Below are positions 1 through 6,792 of a stretch of 9,816 bases of DNA, piece after piece; position 1 is the first letter of the stretch; every line of letters starts with the position of its first letter. Below the pieces are notes generated by a model that was given only the letters and a program-made list of their open reading frames with translations, did no database searches and had not been told where the DNA came from. Source of the stretch: Albidovulum sp. (GTDB lineage Bacteria; Pseudomonadota; Alphaproteobacteria; Rhodobacterales; Rhodobacteraceae); assembly GCA_030837825.1 (NCBI GenBank), contig JAUQYB010000070.1, positions 1 through 9,816 on the forward strand, read 5' to 3'. Made by a program: the position numbers and the translations under genes.

Positions 1-463
1 TGATCTCGGTGAAGATCGCGTAGATCACGAAGATCCACAGCAGAAGCGGCACGTTGCGGAAGGTCTCGACATAGCCGGTCATGATCCGCGCGACGAGCCA
101 GTTCCGCGACAGCCGCAGGATGCCGACGAGAACGCCGATGACGGTGGCCGCGACACAGCCCATGACCGACACGAGGATCGTGTTGATGAGGCCGACGAAC
201 AGCGCCCGCCCGTGCGTGCTGTCGTTGGTGTAGGGGATCAGCGTCTGGTTGATGTCATAGCCCGCGCGCGCCCAGAGAAAGCCGAAGCTGAAGTCCTTGC
301 CGAGCGTCTGGAGGTTCCTGACCGTGTTGTCGACCAGCCAGGCGGCGCCGGCCATGACCATCACAAGAACGGCGATCTGGATGGTCATCGAACGATACCG
401 GGTATCGTAGATGAGCATGCTGGGACGGAAGCCGCCCTTCGGTGCGTCCGAAACAATAGCCAT
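1..463 (-). CDS. bztB: BztB/AapQ-type amino acid ABC transporter permease, N-terminal part
   Basis: Inner-membrane permease subunit of a polar amino acid ABC importer (glutamate, glutamine, aspartate and asparagine in the Bzt system of Rhodobacter; general L-amino acids in the rhizobial Aap system). Only the first 154 codons are inside the window; the gene runs off the left edge. It starts at ATG 463-461 (MAIVSDAPKGGFRPS). Hydrophobic segments are visible at about residues 26-46, 88-115 and 138-154, separated by a periplasmic-looking loop (about 47-87), as in the long AapQ/BztB permeases. The segment NVPLLLWIFVIYAIF fits the conserved start of the permease core in this family. It lies 134 bases downstream of bztA on the same strand, which is the usual bztA-bztB order. 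The Shine-Dalgarno sequence is weak (a GGGG run upstream). The family call is firm. The choice of symbol between bztB and aapQ rests on the presumed Rhodobacterales origin. Confidence 0.9.
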   Translation of the reverse strand, partial: MAIVSDAPKGGFRPSMLIYDTRYRSMTIQIAVLVMVMAGAAWLVDNTVRNLQTLGKDFSFGFLWARAGYDINQTLIPYTNDSTHGRALFVGLINTILVSVMGCVAATVIGVLVGILRLSRNWLVARIMTGYVETFRNVPLLLWIFVIYAIFTEI

Positions 464-490
464 GTCTTATCCCCGTCCGGGGTCGCGGTG

Positions 491-504
491 CCGGCCTTCG
501 CCGG
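491..504 (-). other. Small hairpin in the bztA-bztB spacer
   Basis: Perfect 5-base stem (CCGGC 491-495 with GCCGG 500-504) around the loop CTTC. Just beside it, CGGGG 511-515 can pair with CCCCG 526-530. Together with the stronger hairpin at 559-584, the 134-base spacer carries three potential stem-loops. Role inferred: RNA stability or attenuation between the binding-protein and permease cistrons. Confidence 0.4.
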
Positions 505-558
505 TCGTTCCGGGGTCTTTTCATGCCCCGCGCGCCCTGGTGTCCCTGTTGATGCAGA

Positions 559-584
559 GGGGCGCACCCTTCAGGATGCGCCCC
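559..584 (-). promoter_or_regulatory. Intercistronic hairpin 3' of bztA
   Basis: Perfect 8-base stem GGGGCGCA (559-566) with TGCGCCCC (577-584); CC 568-569 can also pair with GG 574-575 inside the loop. It begins 13 bases after the bztA stop codon. No U-run follows in the minus-strand transcript, so it does not look like a standard intrinsic terminator. In many ABC importers a hairpin in this position shields the binding-protein mRNA from 3' exonucleases or causes partial termination, so that binding protein outnumbers permease. That role is inferred here from position and structure. Confidence 0.6.
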
Positions 585-597
585 CGAGAGGGTCCGG

Positions 598-1614
598 TCA
601 GCGGAACGGCGGCGAATACATCAGCCCGCCTTGGGTCCACTGCGCGTTCAGGCCGCGGGCGAGCCCGATCGGGGTGGATTCGCCGATGTTGGCGGCGAAG
701 ATCTCGCCATAGTTGCCAACCGATGCGATCGCGCGCTTCGCCCAGTCCTTGTCGAGGCCGAGCATCGCGCCGAGGTCGCCCTCCGAGCCGAGCAGACGGT
801 TGATCTCGGGGTTGCTCGTGCCCTTGGAAAGCTCCTCCACATTGGCCGAGGTCACGCCGTATTCTTCCCCGGCGACGAGAGCGTTCAGCGTCCAGCGCGC
901 GATGTCAGCCCACTGGTCGTCGCCCTGGCGGACAAGCGGCCCGAGCGGCTCCTTCGAGATGATCTCGGGCAGGATGATGTGGTTTTCCGGGTCGGCGAAG
1001 ATCGCCCGCGTCGCGGCAAGGCCCGAGGCGTCGGTCGTGTAGGCATCGCAGGCGCCGGCGAGGTATTGCTGTTCGCCCTCGGCGTTGCTCTGGATGGTGA
1101 CCGGCTGGTAGGTCATGTTGTTGGCCTTGAAGAAGTCGGCCAGGTTCAGCTCGGTCGTCGTGCCGGTCTGGATGCAGACGGTAGCGCCATCAAGCTCCTT
1201 GGCAGAGGACACCCCGAGGTCCTTGCGGACCATGAAGCCCTGGCCGTCGTAGTAGTTGACGCCGACGAAGGTGAACTTGAGGTCCACGTCGCGGGTGAAG
1301 GTCCAGGTCGAGTTGCGCGCCAGAAGGTCGATCTCGCCCGACGCCAGCGCGGTGAAGCGCGTCTCGCCGGTGGTGGGCACGTATTTCACCTTGGACGCAT
1401 CGCCAAGGACGGCGGCGGCGACCGCCTTGCAGACCGCCACGTCAAAACCCTGCCAGTTGCCGTTCGCATCCGGCGCCGCGAAGCCCACGAGACCGGTGTT
1501 CACGCCACAGATGAGCTCGCCCCGCGCCTTGACGTCATCGAGCGTCGCGGCGGAGGCGAGGCCCGCCAGCACCGTTGTCGCGGCCAGCGTCCCGAGGAAT
1601 ACGGATTTGTTCAT
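598..1614 (-). CDS. bztA: BztA/AapJ-type amino acid ABC transporter substrate-binding protein
   Basis: Periplasmic binding protein that captures glutamate/glutamine/aspartate/asparagine-type amino acids and hands them to the BztBC permease. The product has 338 residues, the normal length for the family. Residues 1-22 form a Sec signal peptide (MNKSVFLGT, a hydrophobic core, then LASA) with a likely cut after Ala22. The mature protein starts ATLDDVKARGELICGVNTG, characteristic of the family. Other hallmarks are GFDVAVCKAVAAAVLG near residue 60, TGETRFTALASGEIDLLARN near 82-101, and the C-terminal NAQWTQGGLMYSPPFR. The start is ATG 1614-1612, preceded by AGGAAGAGG, a good Shine-Dalgarno. bztB follows on the same strand. 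A hairpin-bearing leader (1615-1719) and a possible promoter lie upstream. Substrate range is by family only. Confidence 0.95.
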   Translation of the reverse strand: MNKSVFLGTLAATTVLAGLASAATLDDVKARGELICGVNTGLVGFAAPDANGNWQGFDVAVCKAVAAAVLGDASKVKYVPTTGETRFTALASGEIDLLARNSTWTFTRDVDLKFTFVGVNYYDGQGFMVRKDLGVSSAKELDGATVCIQTGTTTELNLADFFKANNMTYQPVTIQSNAEGEQQYLAGACDAYTTDASGLAATRAIFADPENHIILPEIISKEPLGPLVRQGDDQWADIARWTLNALVAGEEYGVTSANVEELSKGTSNPEINRLLGSEGDLGAMLGLDKDWAKRAIASVGNYGEIFAANIGESTPIGLARGLNAQWTQGGLMYSPPFR

Positions 1615-1633
1615 GCTTACCTCTTCCTGAGTT

Positions 1634-1652
1634 GCCGTCTTCCCCAGACGGC
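1634..1652 (-). promoter_or_regulatory. Hairpin in the bztA 5' leader
   Basis: Perfect 7-base inverted repeat GCCGTCT (1634-1640) / AGACGGC (1646-1652) with a 5-base loop. A second stem, GCCAGG (1660-1665) / CCTGGC (1670-1675) with loop TGGT, stands directly upstream in the transcript. Both lie between the candidate promoter and the bztA ribosome-binding site, so they would be in the untranslated leader. They could be mRNA 5' stabilisers or part of a control element. No named riboswitch was recognised. Confidence 0.45.
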
Positions 1653-1725
1653 GGTTGAGGCCAGGTGGTCCTGGCGCTGTTTATTGGGCCGTCGCCCGGC
1701 AGACGGGCTCACCCGGAGTAGACGC

Positions 1726-1754
1726 AGTCTTGTCGGATGCGCATCGCGCGTCAA
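1726..1754 (-). promoter_or_regulatory. Candidate bztA promoter with internal palindrome
   Basis: On the minus strand, TTGACG (1754-1749) is a good -35 element, followed after 17 bases by AAGACT (1731-1726), a poor -10 match. The spacer contains a perfect 10-base palindrome, GATGCGCATC (1736-1745), which could be an operator. Transcription would start near 1719 and give a leader of about 105 bases. The weak -10 keeps confidence low. The rest of the 227-base gap between the atp12 stop and bztA shows no clear intrinsic terminator. Confidence 0.25.
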
Positions 1755-1841
1755 GGATGCAATCCGCGCTTCGCCGGCACGGCGGATGATTTTGATTGGC
1801 GACGATTGAATCCCGCACGGGCGGTTCGGGCCGGCGCAGGG

Positions 1842-2561
1842 TCACGCGGCCGGCACCGTCGCGAGCCGCCAGAATCTGGCGGCGCAAAGAAAATCGCCGC
1901 GCTTACGCTCCGCGGCCTCGGTGGCCTCTTCGTCCTGGCCCCACTGCGCCGCCTGCCAGTCCTCGTCGAATCGCGACCGGCGCCACAGGTCATCGGGGTC
2001 GAACTCCTCCCTCGTCGCAGCAAGCCCGAGCACCAGCGAGCCGGTCAGCGCGACGAGGTCGTGCAGCGCAGTCAACTGGAACGCAGAGCAGGCGAAGACC
2101 TGCGCCGCCAGCCGTGCGGCGGTCTCGGGGGGCTGGGCGACAGGCACGACACCCCGGGTCGTGACGAGCCGCGCGCCGTAGGTCCGACCGGCCCAGGCGA
2201 GCATCGGGTCCCAGGCCTCGGCCTGGGCGTGGACGAGGGCGGCGGGGTCGGTGGCGCGGTAGCACAGCAGGTCCGACTGCCCATAGGCCGCGATTATCGC
2301 CGCCACCTCGTCGAACTGCACCGCCACCTTGTCGATCGCCGCATTGGCCGCGCGCGTCACCGGCATCCGGCGGGGGTCGATCTCGGCCTCGACGGCGCCC
2401 CATTCCGCCGCCACGGCTTCGGCCATCGCGCGCGTCGGCAGGACCATCGGCCGCTTTGCCGGCGTCCTGAGCGCGCGCCCGTCCAGCCGGACGGCCAGGC
2501 CCGCGCCCTCAGACTCGACCGTGGCCGTCTTCCAGAACCGTTTCGCCTTCCAGCCGCTCAT
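1842..2561 (-). CDS. ATP12 family F1-ATPase assembly chaperone
   Basis: Predicted assembly factor of the F1 sector of ATP synthase. Mitochondrial Atp12 binds the alpha subunit before it joins the catalytic hexamer, and alphaproteobacteria keep the bacterial version. The 239-residue product matches the family in length. It begins MSGWKAKRFWKTATVE and carries the conserved block EWGAVEAEIDPRRMPVTRAA (about 53-72) followed by NAAIDKV. LCYRA (about 99-103) and a C-terminal half with ALHDLVALTGSLVLGLA are also typical. The start ATG 2561-2559 overlaps the stop of the HAD gene by 4 bases (ATGA), implying translational coupling. The open frame extends upstream over the HAD gene, but that extension is antisense or shadow sequence and the overlap start fits the family N-terminus. 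It is the last gene of the rarA/crcB/rlu/HAD/atp12 string. Confidence 0.92.
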   Translation of the reverse strand: MSGWKAKRFWKTATVESEGAGLAVRLDGRALRTPAKRPMVLPTRAMAEAVAAEWGAVEAEIDPRRMPVTRAANAAIDKVAVQFDEVAAIIAAYGQSDLLCYRATDPAALVHAQAEAWDPMLAWAGRTYGARLVTTRGVVPVAQPPETAARLAAQVFACSAFQLTALHDLVALTGSLVLGLAATREEFDPDDLWRRSRFDEDWQAAQWGQDEEATEAAERKRGDFLCAARFWRLATVPAA

Positions 2562-3232
2562 GCCGCACCCCAGAGCCCGTCGAGCGCCGGGACAAGATCT
2601 GCAAAGTTGCCGATCACGCGGTCGGCCCCGGCATCGGCAAGATGGCCGGCAGGGTGATAGCCCCAGGCCACGCCCACTGTCGCCATGCCGGCAGCGCGGC
2701 CCATCTCGATGTCGAAGGTTGTATCGCCGATCATCACCGCGCCCGCAGCCTCGGTGCCGGTTTCGGCCAGAGCGGCAAGGAGCATCGAGGGATGCGGCTT
2801 GGAGGGATGATCGTCGGCGACCTGGGTGGTGGCGAAACGACCTTCGAGACCGTGCGAGGCAAGCACATGCGCCAGCCCCCGGCGGGACTTGCCGGTGGCC
2901 ACCCCCAGACGCAGGCCGGGCCGGGCGCGCAGCGCGTCGAGCGCATCGCCCGCGCCCGGGAAAAGCGGCGAGAGGCTTTCGGCGCGCAAGAAGCCGAAGC
3001 TCTGCTTGTAGGCCTCGACAATCCCCGCGCGGCGATCCTCGGCGAGATGCGGCACCAGCCGGGCGACCGCGACCGGCAGCGACAGGCCGACGATCGACAG
3101 CACCTCTTCGCGCGCCGGCATCCTGTGACCGGTGGCGCCGAAGGCCTGTTCCATCGCGGCGAGGATGTGGTTCTGGCTGTCGATCAGCGTGCCGTCCACG
3201 TCGAAGACGACAAGGCGGGGCGCATGGCTCAT
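2558..3232 (-). CDS. HAD superfamily phosphatase (Gph-like)
   Basis: Haloacid dehalogenase-type phosphohydrolase of 224 residues, the usual size of phosphoglycolate phosphatase and related small-metabolite phosphatases. All four motifs are present: I, DVDGT with nucleophile Asp11 and acid/base Asp13; II, Thr113 in VATGKS; III, Lys145 in KPHPSM; IV, GDTTFD with Asp170 and Asp174 for Mg2+. A helical cap (about 18-85) sits between motifs I and II, the type C1 arrangement. The substrate cannot be read from sequence, and housekeeping removal of 2-phosphoglycolate is only one possibility. Start ATG 3232-3230 overlaps the pseudouridine synthase stop (ATGA), and its own stop overlaps the atp12 start in the same way. 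The frame stays open far upstream, but that part lies over the rlu gene and is not coding. Confidence 0.93.
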   Translation of the reverse strand: MSHAPRLVVFDVDGTLIDSQNHILAAMEQAFGATGHRMPAREEVLSIVGLSLPVAVARLVPHLAEDRRAGIVEAYKQSFGFLRAESLSPLFPGAGDALDALRARPGLRLGVATGKSRRGLAHVLASHGLEGRFATTQVADDHPSKPHPSMLLAALAETGTEAAGAVMIGDTTFDIEMGRAAGMATVGVAWGYHPAGHLADAGADRVIGNFADLVPALDGLWGAA

Positions 3233-4278
3233 GTCTCCTCCGCGAAGGGATCGGCGGGCACATCCTGTTCCGACCAGCCGAGCGTCTTCCAGGTGCGCTT
3301 CATGTGATCGGGCAGGGGGGCGGTCAGGGTGATCCGCTTGCCGGTCACCGGATGGTCGAACCCGATCGAGCGGGCGTGAAGGTGCAGCTTGCGGCTGATC
3401 TCGCCGCCAAGCTGCGCCCCCCAGCCGTCGCCGAGGTTCTCCTGCCCCGATCCGCCATACTTGCCGTCGCCGACGATCGGGTGGCCCAGTTCGGCCATGT
3501 GGGCGCGAAGCTGGTGCGTCCGCCCGGTGACCGGCACCAGCGCCACCCAGGCGGCGCGGCTCCCCAGCGCGTCGAGCACGGCGTAGTCGGTCGTCGCGCG
3601 TTTCGCGCCTTCGGTCTCGTCGACCTTGGCGGGATGGATGGCAATCATCCTTTCGCCCTCGCCGCCGGCCCCGTGGCCCGGCGCCTTGACCAGCCCGAAG
3701 CGGACGGTGCCCATCTTCGGGCTGGGCACGCCCGCGACCGCAGCCCAGTAGATCTTGCGGGTGGTGCGGGCGCGGAAGGCTTCCGACAGCGCCCGCGCGA
3801 TGCGGTCGGTCCGGGCGAGGAGAAGGACGCCCGAAGTGTCCTTGTCGAGCCGGTGGACGAGCTTCGGCCGGTCCTTGTAGCCGAACATCAGCGCGGGCGT
3901 CAGCCCGTCGACATGGCGCCCGCCCTGCCCCGAGCCGCCCTGGCTCGGCAGGCCCGGCGGCTTGTTCAGCGCGATGATGTGTTCGTCCTTCCACAGGACC
4001 GCCGCCTGGATCATCCGCGCATCGGCCTCGCTGATCCCGGCCTCGGGCTTCGGCGCCGTGGCGGGGGCGGCCCTGGGCAAGGGCGGCACGCGGACCTGCT
4101 GGCCCGGCGAGACGCGGGTGGAGGCCTTGACCCGGCCGCCGTCCACCCTGATCTGCCCGGTGCGGCAGAGCTTTTCCACCTGGCCCTGGGTGATCTCGGG
4201 AAAGCGCTTCTTCAGCCAGCGGTCGAGCCGGCTTTCGCCCTCGGCCTCCGCCACGGTCAGGGTCGTCACGCCAGTCAT
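3229..4278 (-). CDS. RluC/RluD-type 23S rRNA pseudouridine synthase
   Basis: RluA-family enzyme that isomerises uridine to pseudouridine, most likely in 23S rRNA. The 349-residue product has an N-terminal S4 RNA-binding domain (about 15-64, SRLDRWLKKRFPEITQGQVE onward) and a catalytic domain with HRLDKDTSGVLLLAR at 142-156, where Asp145 is the catalytic aspartate. TGRTHQLRAH at 251-260 is the second family motif. A proline/alanine-rich linker (about 65-80) joins the domains. The S4 domain points to RluC or RluD rather than RluA, and target uridines cannot be assigned. Start ATG 4278-4276 overlaps the crcB stop by 4 bases (ATGA), and the stop overlaps the HAD gene start in the same way. Confidence 0.93.
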   Translation of the reverse strand: MTGVTTLTVAEAEGESRLDRWLKKRFPEITQGQVEKLCRTGQIRVDGGRVKASTRVSPGQQVRVPPLPRAAPATAPKPEAGISEADARMIQAAVLWKDEHIIALNKPPGLPSQGGSGQGGRHVDGLTPALMFGYKDRPKLVHRLDKDTSGVLLLARTDRIARALSEAFRARTTRKIYWAAVAGVPSPKMGTVRFGLVKAPGHGAGGEGERMIAIHPAKVDETEGAKRATTDYAVLDALGSRAAWVALVPVTGRTHQLRAHMAELGHPIVGDGKYGGSGQENLGDGWGAQLGGEISRKLHLHARSIGFDHPVTGKRITLTAPLPDHMKRTWKTLGWSEQDVPADPFAEET

Positions 4279-4652
4279 GCGAAGACGGCCCTCGCGGTCG
4301 CCATTCCCGCGACGATGGCGGCAAGCGAGACCGCGACGGAGCCTGCGACATAGGCCGCGGCGGGCCCGGCCTGGCCCCGGTCCCACAGCGTCAGCGCATC
4401 CAGCGAGAAGGCCGAGAAGGTTGTGAAGCCGCCGAGCACGCCGGTCATCAGGAAGGGCGCAAGCCGCATCGCATCCCTGTGCGCGAGCGCGACGACAAGC
4501 GCCCCCATGAGGAAGGAGCCCGCGACGTTCACCGCGACCGTCGCCCAGGGAAAGCCGGGGCCGAGAAGCCGCATCGCGGTGACGTTGACCAGATACCGCG
4601 CCGCGCTGCCGAGCGCGCCGCCGATTGCCACCTGGAAAAGAGTCTGGATCAT
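4275..4652 (-). CDS. crcB: CrcB/Fluc fluoride ion channel
   Basis: Small inner-membrane protein that exports fluoride as a dual-topology dimer. The 125-residue length is standard. Four hydrophobic segments are visible (about 4-22, 34-56, 64-85, 98-120). Family motifs are GGALGSAARY (11-20), VNVAGSF with the pore Asn42, and GVLGGFTTFSAF (71-82), which carries the TTFS segment near the central Na+ site and pore phenylalanines. Start ATG 4652-4650 is preceded by GAGGAGG, a strong Shine-Dalgarno 4 bases away. A longer in-frame start upstream would add arginine-rich residues not typical of CrcB. It follows rarA by 83 bases and overlaps the rlu gene. No fluoride riboswitch was recognised upstream. 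Confidence 0.95.
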   Translation of the reverse strand: MIQTLFQVAIGGALGSAARYLVNVTAMRLLGPGFPWATVAVNVAGSFLMGALVVALAHRDAMRLAPFLMTGVLGGFTTFSAFSLDALTLWDRGQAGPAAAYVAGSVAVSLAAIVAGMATARAVFA

Positions 4653-4735
4653 GGCGCCTCCTCTGACGCGGGGTCGCCGGGAAGTCAACCGGACAAGCCT
4701 TCCTGCCCCTGCCGCCGTCGGTCTGGCGCGCGGCC

Positions 4736-6049
4736 TCAGCGGTTCCGCTCGGTGCGGAGTTTCGCGAACCAGTCGAGCCGCTTCTTCAGCTCGCGTTCGT
4801 AGCCGCGGTCGACCGGCTGATAGAGGACCGGGCGCCGGACCCCTTCGGGGAAGTAGTTCTGGCCGGAAAAGGCATCCTCGGCGTCATGGTCATAGGCATA
4901 GCCCGCGCCGAAGCCCTGCTCCTTCATCATCCGCGTCGGCGCGTTGAGGATGTGCTTCGGCGGCGGCTCCGAGCCGGTTCGGCGGGCAAGGTCACGCGCG
5001 GCCTTGTAGGCCATGTAGCCCGCGTTCGACTTGGGCGCGAGCGCGAGGTAGACGAGCGCCTGCGCCAGCGCCAGCTCCCCTTCCGGGCTGCCGAGGCGTT
5101 CATAGATCTCCCAGGCGTGAAGGCAGACCGACTGCGCTTGCGGATCGGCCAGCGCGATGTCCTCCACCGCCATGCGGGTGATCCGGCGCGCGAGGTAGCG
5201 CGGGTCCTCCCCCCCCTCGAGCATCCGGGCAAACCAGTAAAGCGCCGCGTCCGGGTCCGAGCCGCGGACGGATTTGTGCAGCGCCGAGATGAGGTTGTAG
5301 TGTTCGTCGCCGCTCTTGTCGTATTTCGCTGCCCGGCGCATCAGCCGCTTCGACAGCGCCTCGGTCGATAGCGGCTCGGCAAGCTTCCAGGCGGCGACCT
5401 GTTCGACGAGGTTCAGAAGCGCCCGCCCGTCGCCGTCGGCCATCTCGATCAGCGCGTCTCGCGCCTCGGGACGAAGCGGCAGCGCGCGTCCGAGATCGCG
5501 TTCGGCGCGCTGCGCCAGGCGTTCGAGATCGGCCGGCGTCAGCCGGTCGAGGACGATCACCTGCGCCCGGCTGAGCAGCGCGGAGTTGAGCTCGAACGAG
5601 GGGTTTTCGGTCGTGGCGCCGACCAGGACGATGGTGCCGTCCTCCATGTGCGGCAGGAAGCTGTCCTGCTGGGCCTTGTTGAAGCGGTGGATCTCGTCGA
5701 CGAAGAGAAGCGTGCCGCGACCCTGCTGGCGGCGGAGCCTGGCCGCGTCGAAGACCTTCCTGAGCTCCGGCACGCCGGTGAAGATCGCGCTGATCTGGAC
5801 GAAGGCCAGATCGGTCGCATCGGCCAGGAGCCTGGCGATGGTGGTCTTGCCGACGCCCGGCGGCCCCCAGAGGATGAGCGAGGAGAGGCTGCCCGAAGCC
5901 AGCATGGCGCCAAGCGGGCCTTCGGGGGACAGCACCTTTTCCTGCCCGATGACCTCGGAGAGCGCATGCGGGCGCAGCCGGTCGGCCAGGGGCCGCGGCG
6001 CGGCGGCCCCCGCAGCCGGGGGATCGGTGCGGTCGAACAGGTCGGACAT
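4736..6049 (-). CDS. rarA: RarA (MgsA) replication-associated recombination AAA+ ATPase
   Basis: Clamp-loader-like AAA+ ATPase of the RarA/MgsA/WRNIP1 family, acting at stalled replication forks together with SSB and recombination factors. The 437-residue length is typical. Features in order: RPLADRLRPHALSEVIGQ (19-36); Walker A GPPGVGKTT (62-70); Walker B LLFVDEI (114-120) followed by HRFNKAQQD; sensor 1 at GATTENPSFE (144-153); arginine-finger region SALLSRAQV (156-164). The C-terminal tetramerisation domain carries KSGDEHYNLISALHKSVRGS. Start ATG 6049-6047 gives the common family opening MSDLFD, though no good Shine-Dalgarno precedes it. It lies 91 bases downstream of luxI with no clear terminator between them, and 83 bases upstream of crcB. 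Function is by family. Confidence 0.95.
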   Translation of the reverse strand: MSDLFDRTDPPAAGAAAPRPLADRLRPHALSEVIGQEKVLSPEGPLGAMLASGSLSSLILWGPPGVGKTTIARLLADATDLAFVQISAIFTGVPELRKVFDAARLRRQQGRGTLLFVDEIHRFNKAQQDSFLPHMEDGTIVLVGATTENPSFELNSALLSRAQVIVLDRLTPADLERLAQRAERDLGRALPLRPEARDALIEMADGDGRALLNLVEQVAAWKLAEPLSTEALSKRLMRRAAKYDKSGDEHYNLISALHKSVRGSDPDAALYWFARMLEGGEDPRYLARRITRMAVEDIALADPQAQSVCLHAWEIYERLGSPEGELALAQALVYLALAPKSNAGYMAYKAARDLARRTGSEPPPKHILNAPTRMMKEQGFGAGYAYDHDAEDAFSGQNYFPEGVRRPVLYQPVDRGYERELKKRLDWFAKLRTERNR

Positions 6050-6140
6050 GGGGGAAGACTACCCTGCCCGACCGGCGGCGGAAAGCGGCGATGCCGCCCT
6101 GCGGCCGGGGTTCGTCGCGTTCACGTGCGGACGGCAGGCC

Positions 6141-6731
6141 TCAGTGCATCTTCGCGGCAAGGTCGATCAGCACGCACTGGTAGTCGCCGTCATCGACATA
6201 CATGACCGGGCCGACCGCGATGGCGGTCAGGCCGCAGCGCCCGTACCAGCGCGGCCAGTTCGCCGGGGTGATCGCGATGAGCTGCGTCGCGCCAAGCTCG
6301 CGCGCCGACTTCACCATCGCCCCAACCATGTAGCCATGCACCCGGCGGCGGATGATCTGCGGCGTCGAATGCAGGACGAAGACGCGCGTGCATTCCCAGA
6401 TGTTGGGATCGACCGGCGCCTCGTCATAGAGCAGGTCGGTCGGCAGGCTCGACAGCAGCCCGCGCTGCGCGTCGCGGATCATGTAGCTGTAGATGCCGCA
6501 TTTCGCCGTGGTGGGGGTCAGGCGGATACCGGCATAGACCTGCCCCCGGTCGTCGTGGATGGCGATCCAGCGGCTGGCGGGCGTGTCATACTGATCATAC
6601 TCCATGTCGAGCGCCTCGGGGAGGTTCCAGCGCTTCTCGACGATGAAGGATTGCTTCCGCGCCCGGAAGAGGTTCGCAAACAGCTCTCCGTGGTCATGGA
6701 GATTTGCGAACGACAGGACTGTGGTGCGCAT
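6141..6731 (-). CDS. LuxI-family acyl-homoserine-lactone synthase (GtaI-like)
   Basis: Makes N-acyl-homoserine lactone signals from S-adenosylmethionine and acyl-ACP. With start ATG 6731-6729 the product has 196 residues, and all eight invariant LuxI residues are present with near-family spacing: Arg25, Phe29, Trp35, Asp46, Asp49, Arg70, Glu113 and Arg116 (LuxI numbers 24, 28, 34, 45, 48, 70, 101, 104). They occur in RKQSFIVEKRW, EYDQYD, GIRLTPTT and ECTRVF. An in-frame GTG at 6749-6747 would add six residues. The ATG is preferred because it places Arg25 as in LuxI and opens MRTTVLSF as I recall for roseobacter relatives; a weak GGGGG lies 5 bases upstream. It follows luxR by 61 bases, the gtaR-gtaI order. 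The residue aligned to the threonine linked to 3-oxo specificity appears to be alanine, hinting at unsubstituted or hydroxylated chains, but weakly. Confidence 0.95.
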   Translation of the reverse strand: MRTTVLSFANLHDHGELFANLFRARKQSFIVEKRWNLPEALDMEYDQYDTPASRWIAIHDDRGQVYAGIRLTPTTAKCGIYSYMIRDAQRGLLSSLPTDLLYDEAPVDPNIWECTRVFVLHSTPQIIRRRVHGYMVGAMVKSARELGATQLIAITPANWPRWYGRCGLTAIAVGPVMYVDDGDYQCVLIDLAAKMH

Positions 6732-6768
6732 GCGTTGCCCCCGCTTCACTTACCCCACCGGTCCCGCA

Positions 6769-6787
6769 TGCAGGCGACAAGCCTGCA
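6769..6787 (-). promoter_or_regulatory. Perfect 19-base inverted repeat between luxR and luxI
   Basis: TGCAGGC (6769-6775), five bases, GCCTGCA (6781-6787). In the minus-strand transcript it begins 5 bases after the luxR stop and can extend to a CCCG/CGGG pair across a 2-base bulge, giving about 11 base pairs. Its centre is 47 bases upstream of the luxI ATG. It could be a transcript hairpin (partial terminator or mRNA stabiliser; no U-run follows) or a lux-box-like operator for the adjacent LuxR protein. Half-sites contain TGCAG/CTGCA as in tra boxes, but the spacing is wider than in the classical tra box. Confidence 0.55.
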
Positions 6788-6792
6788 CGGGG

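Noticed and set aside
1842..3263. A 473-codon minus-strand frame ending in ATP12, suggesting an N-terminal extension
   Set aside because: The extension lies over the HAD gene in a different frame. The family N-terminus begins at ATG 2561, exactly at the ATGA overlap.
2558..4351. A 597-codon minus-strand frame that includes the HAD phosphatase, suggesting a fusion
   Set aside because: Only the last 224 codons read as a HAD protein. The upstream part overlaps rlu and crcB in another frame and is arginine-rich shadow sequence.
2329..4353. Very long plus-strand open frame (674 codons), and similar ones at 8215-9678, 5316-6884 and 631-1809
   Set aside because: They lie opposite strongly recognised minus-strand genes, have Arg/Pro/Ala/Gly-rich low-complexity translations and show no family motifs. 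Such antisense frames are expected in high-GC DNA.
4653..4735. Fluoride riboswitch upstream of crcB
   Set aside because: The 83-base spacer was read on the minus strand for the conserved GGNGAUG-type core and pseudoknot of the crcB motif. The nearest sequence, CGGCGACCCCGCG, lacks the AUG portion. A TTGACT there also has no -10 match 17 bases on.
6122..6127. CACGTG palindrome after luxI
   Set aside because: A 6-base palindrome is expected by chance and has no supporting element nearby.
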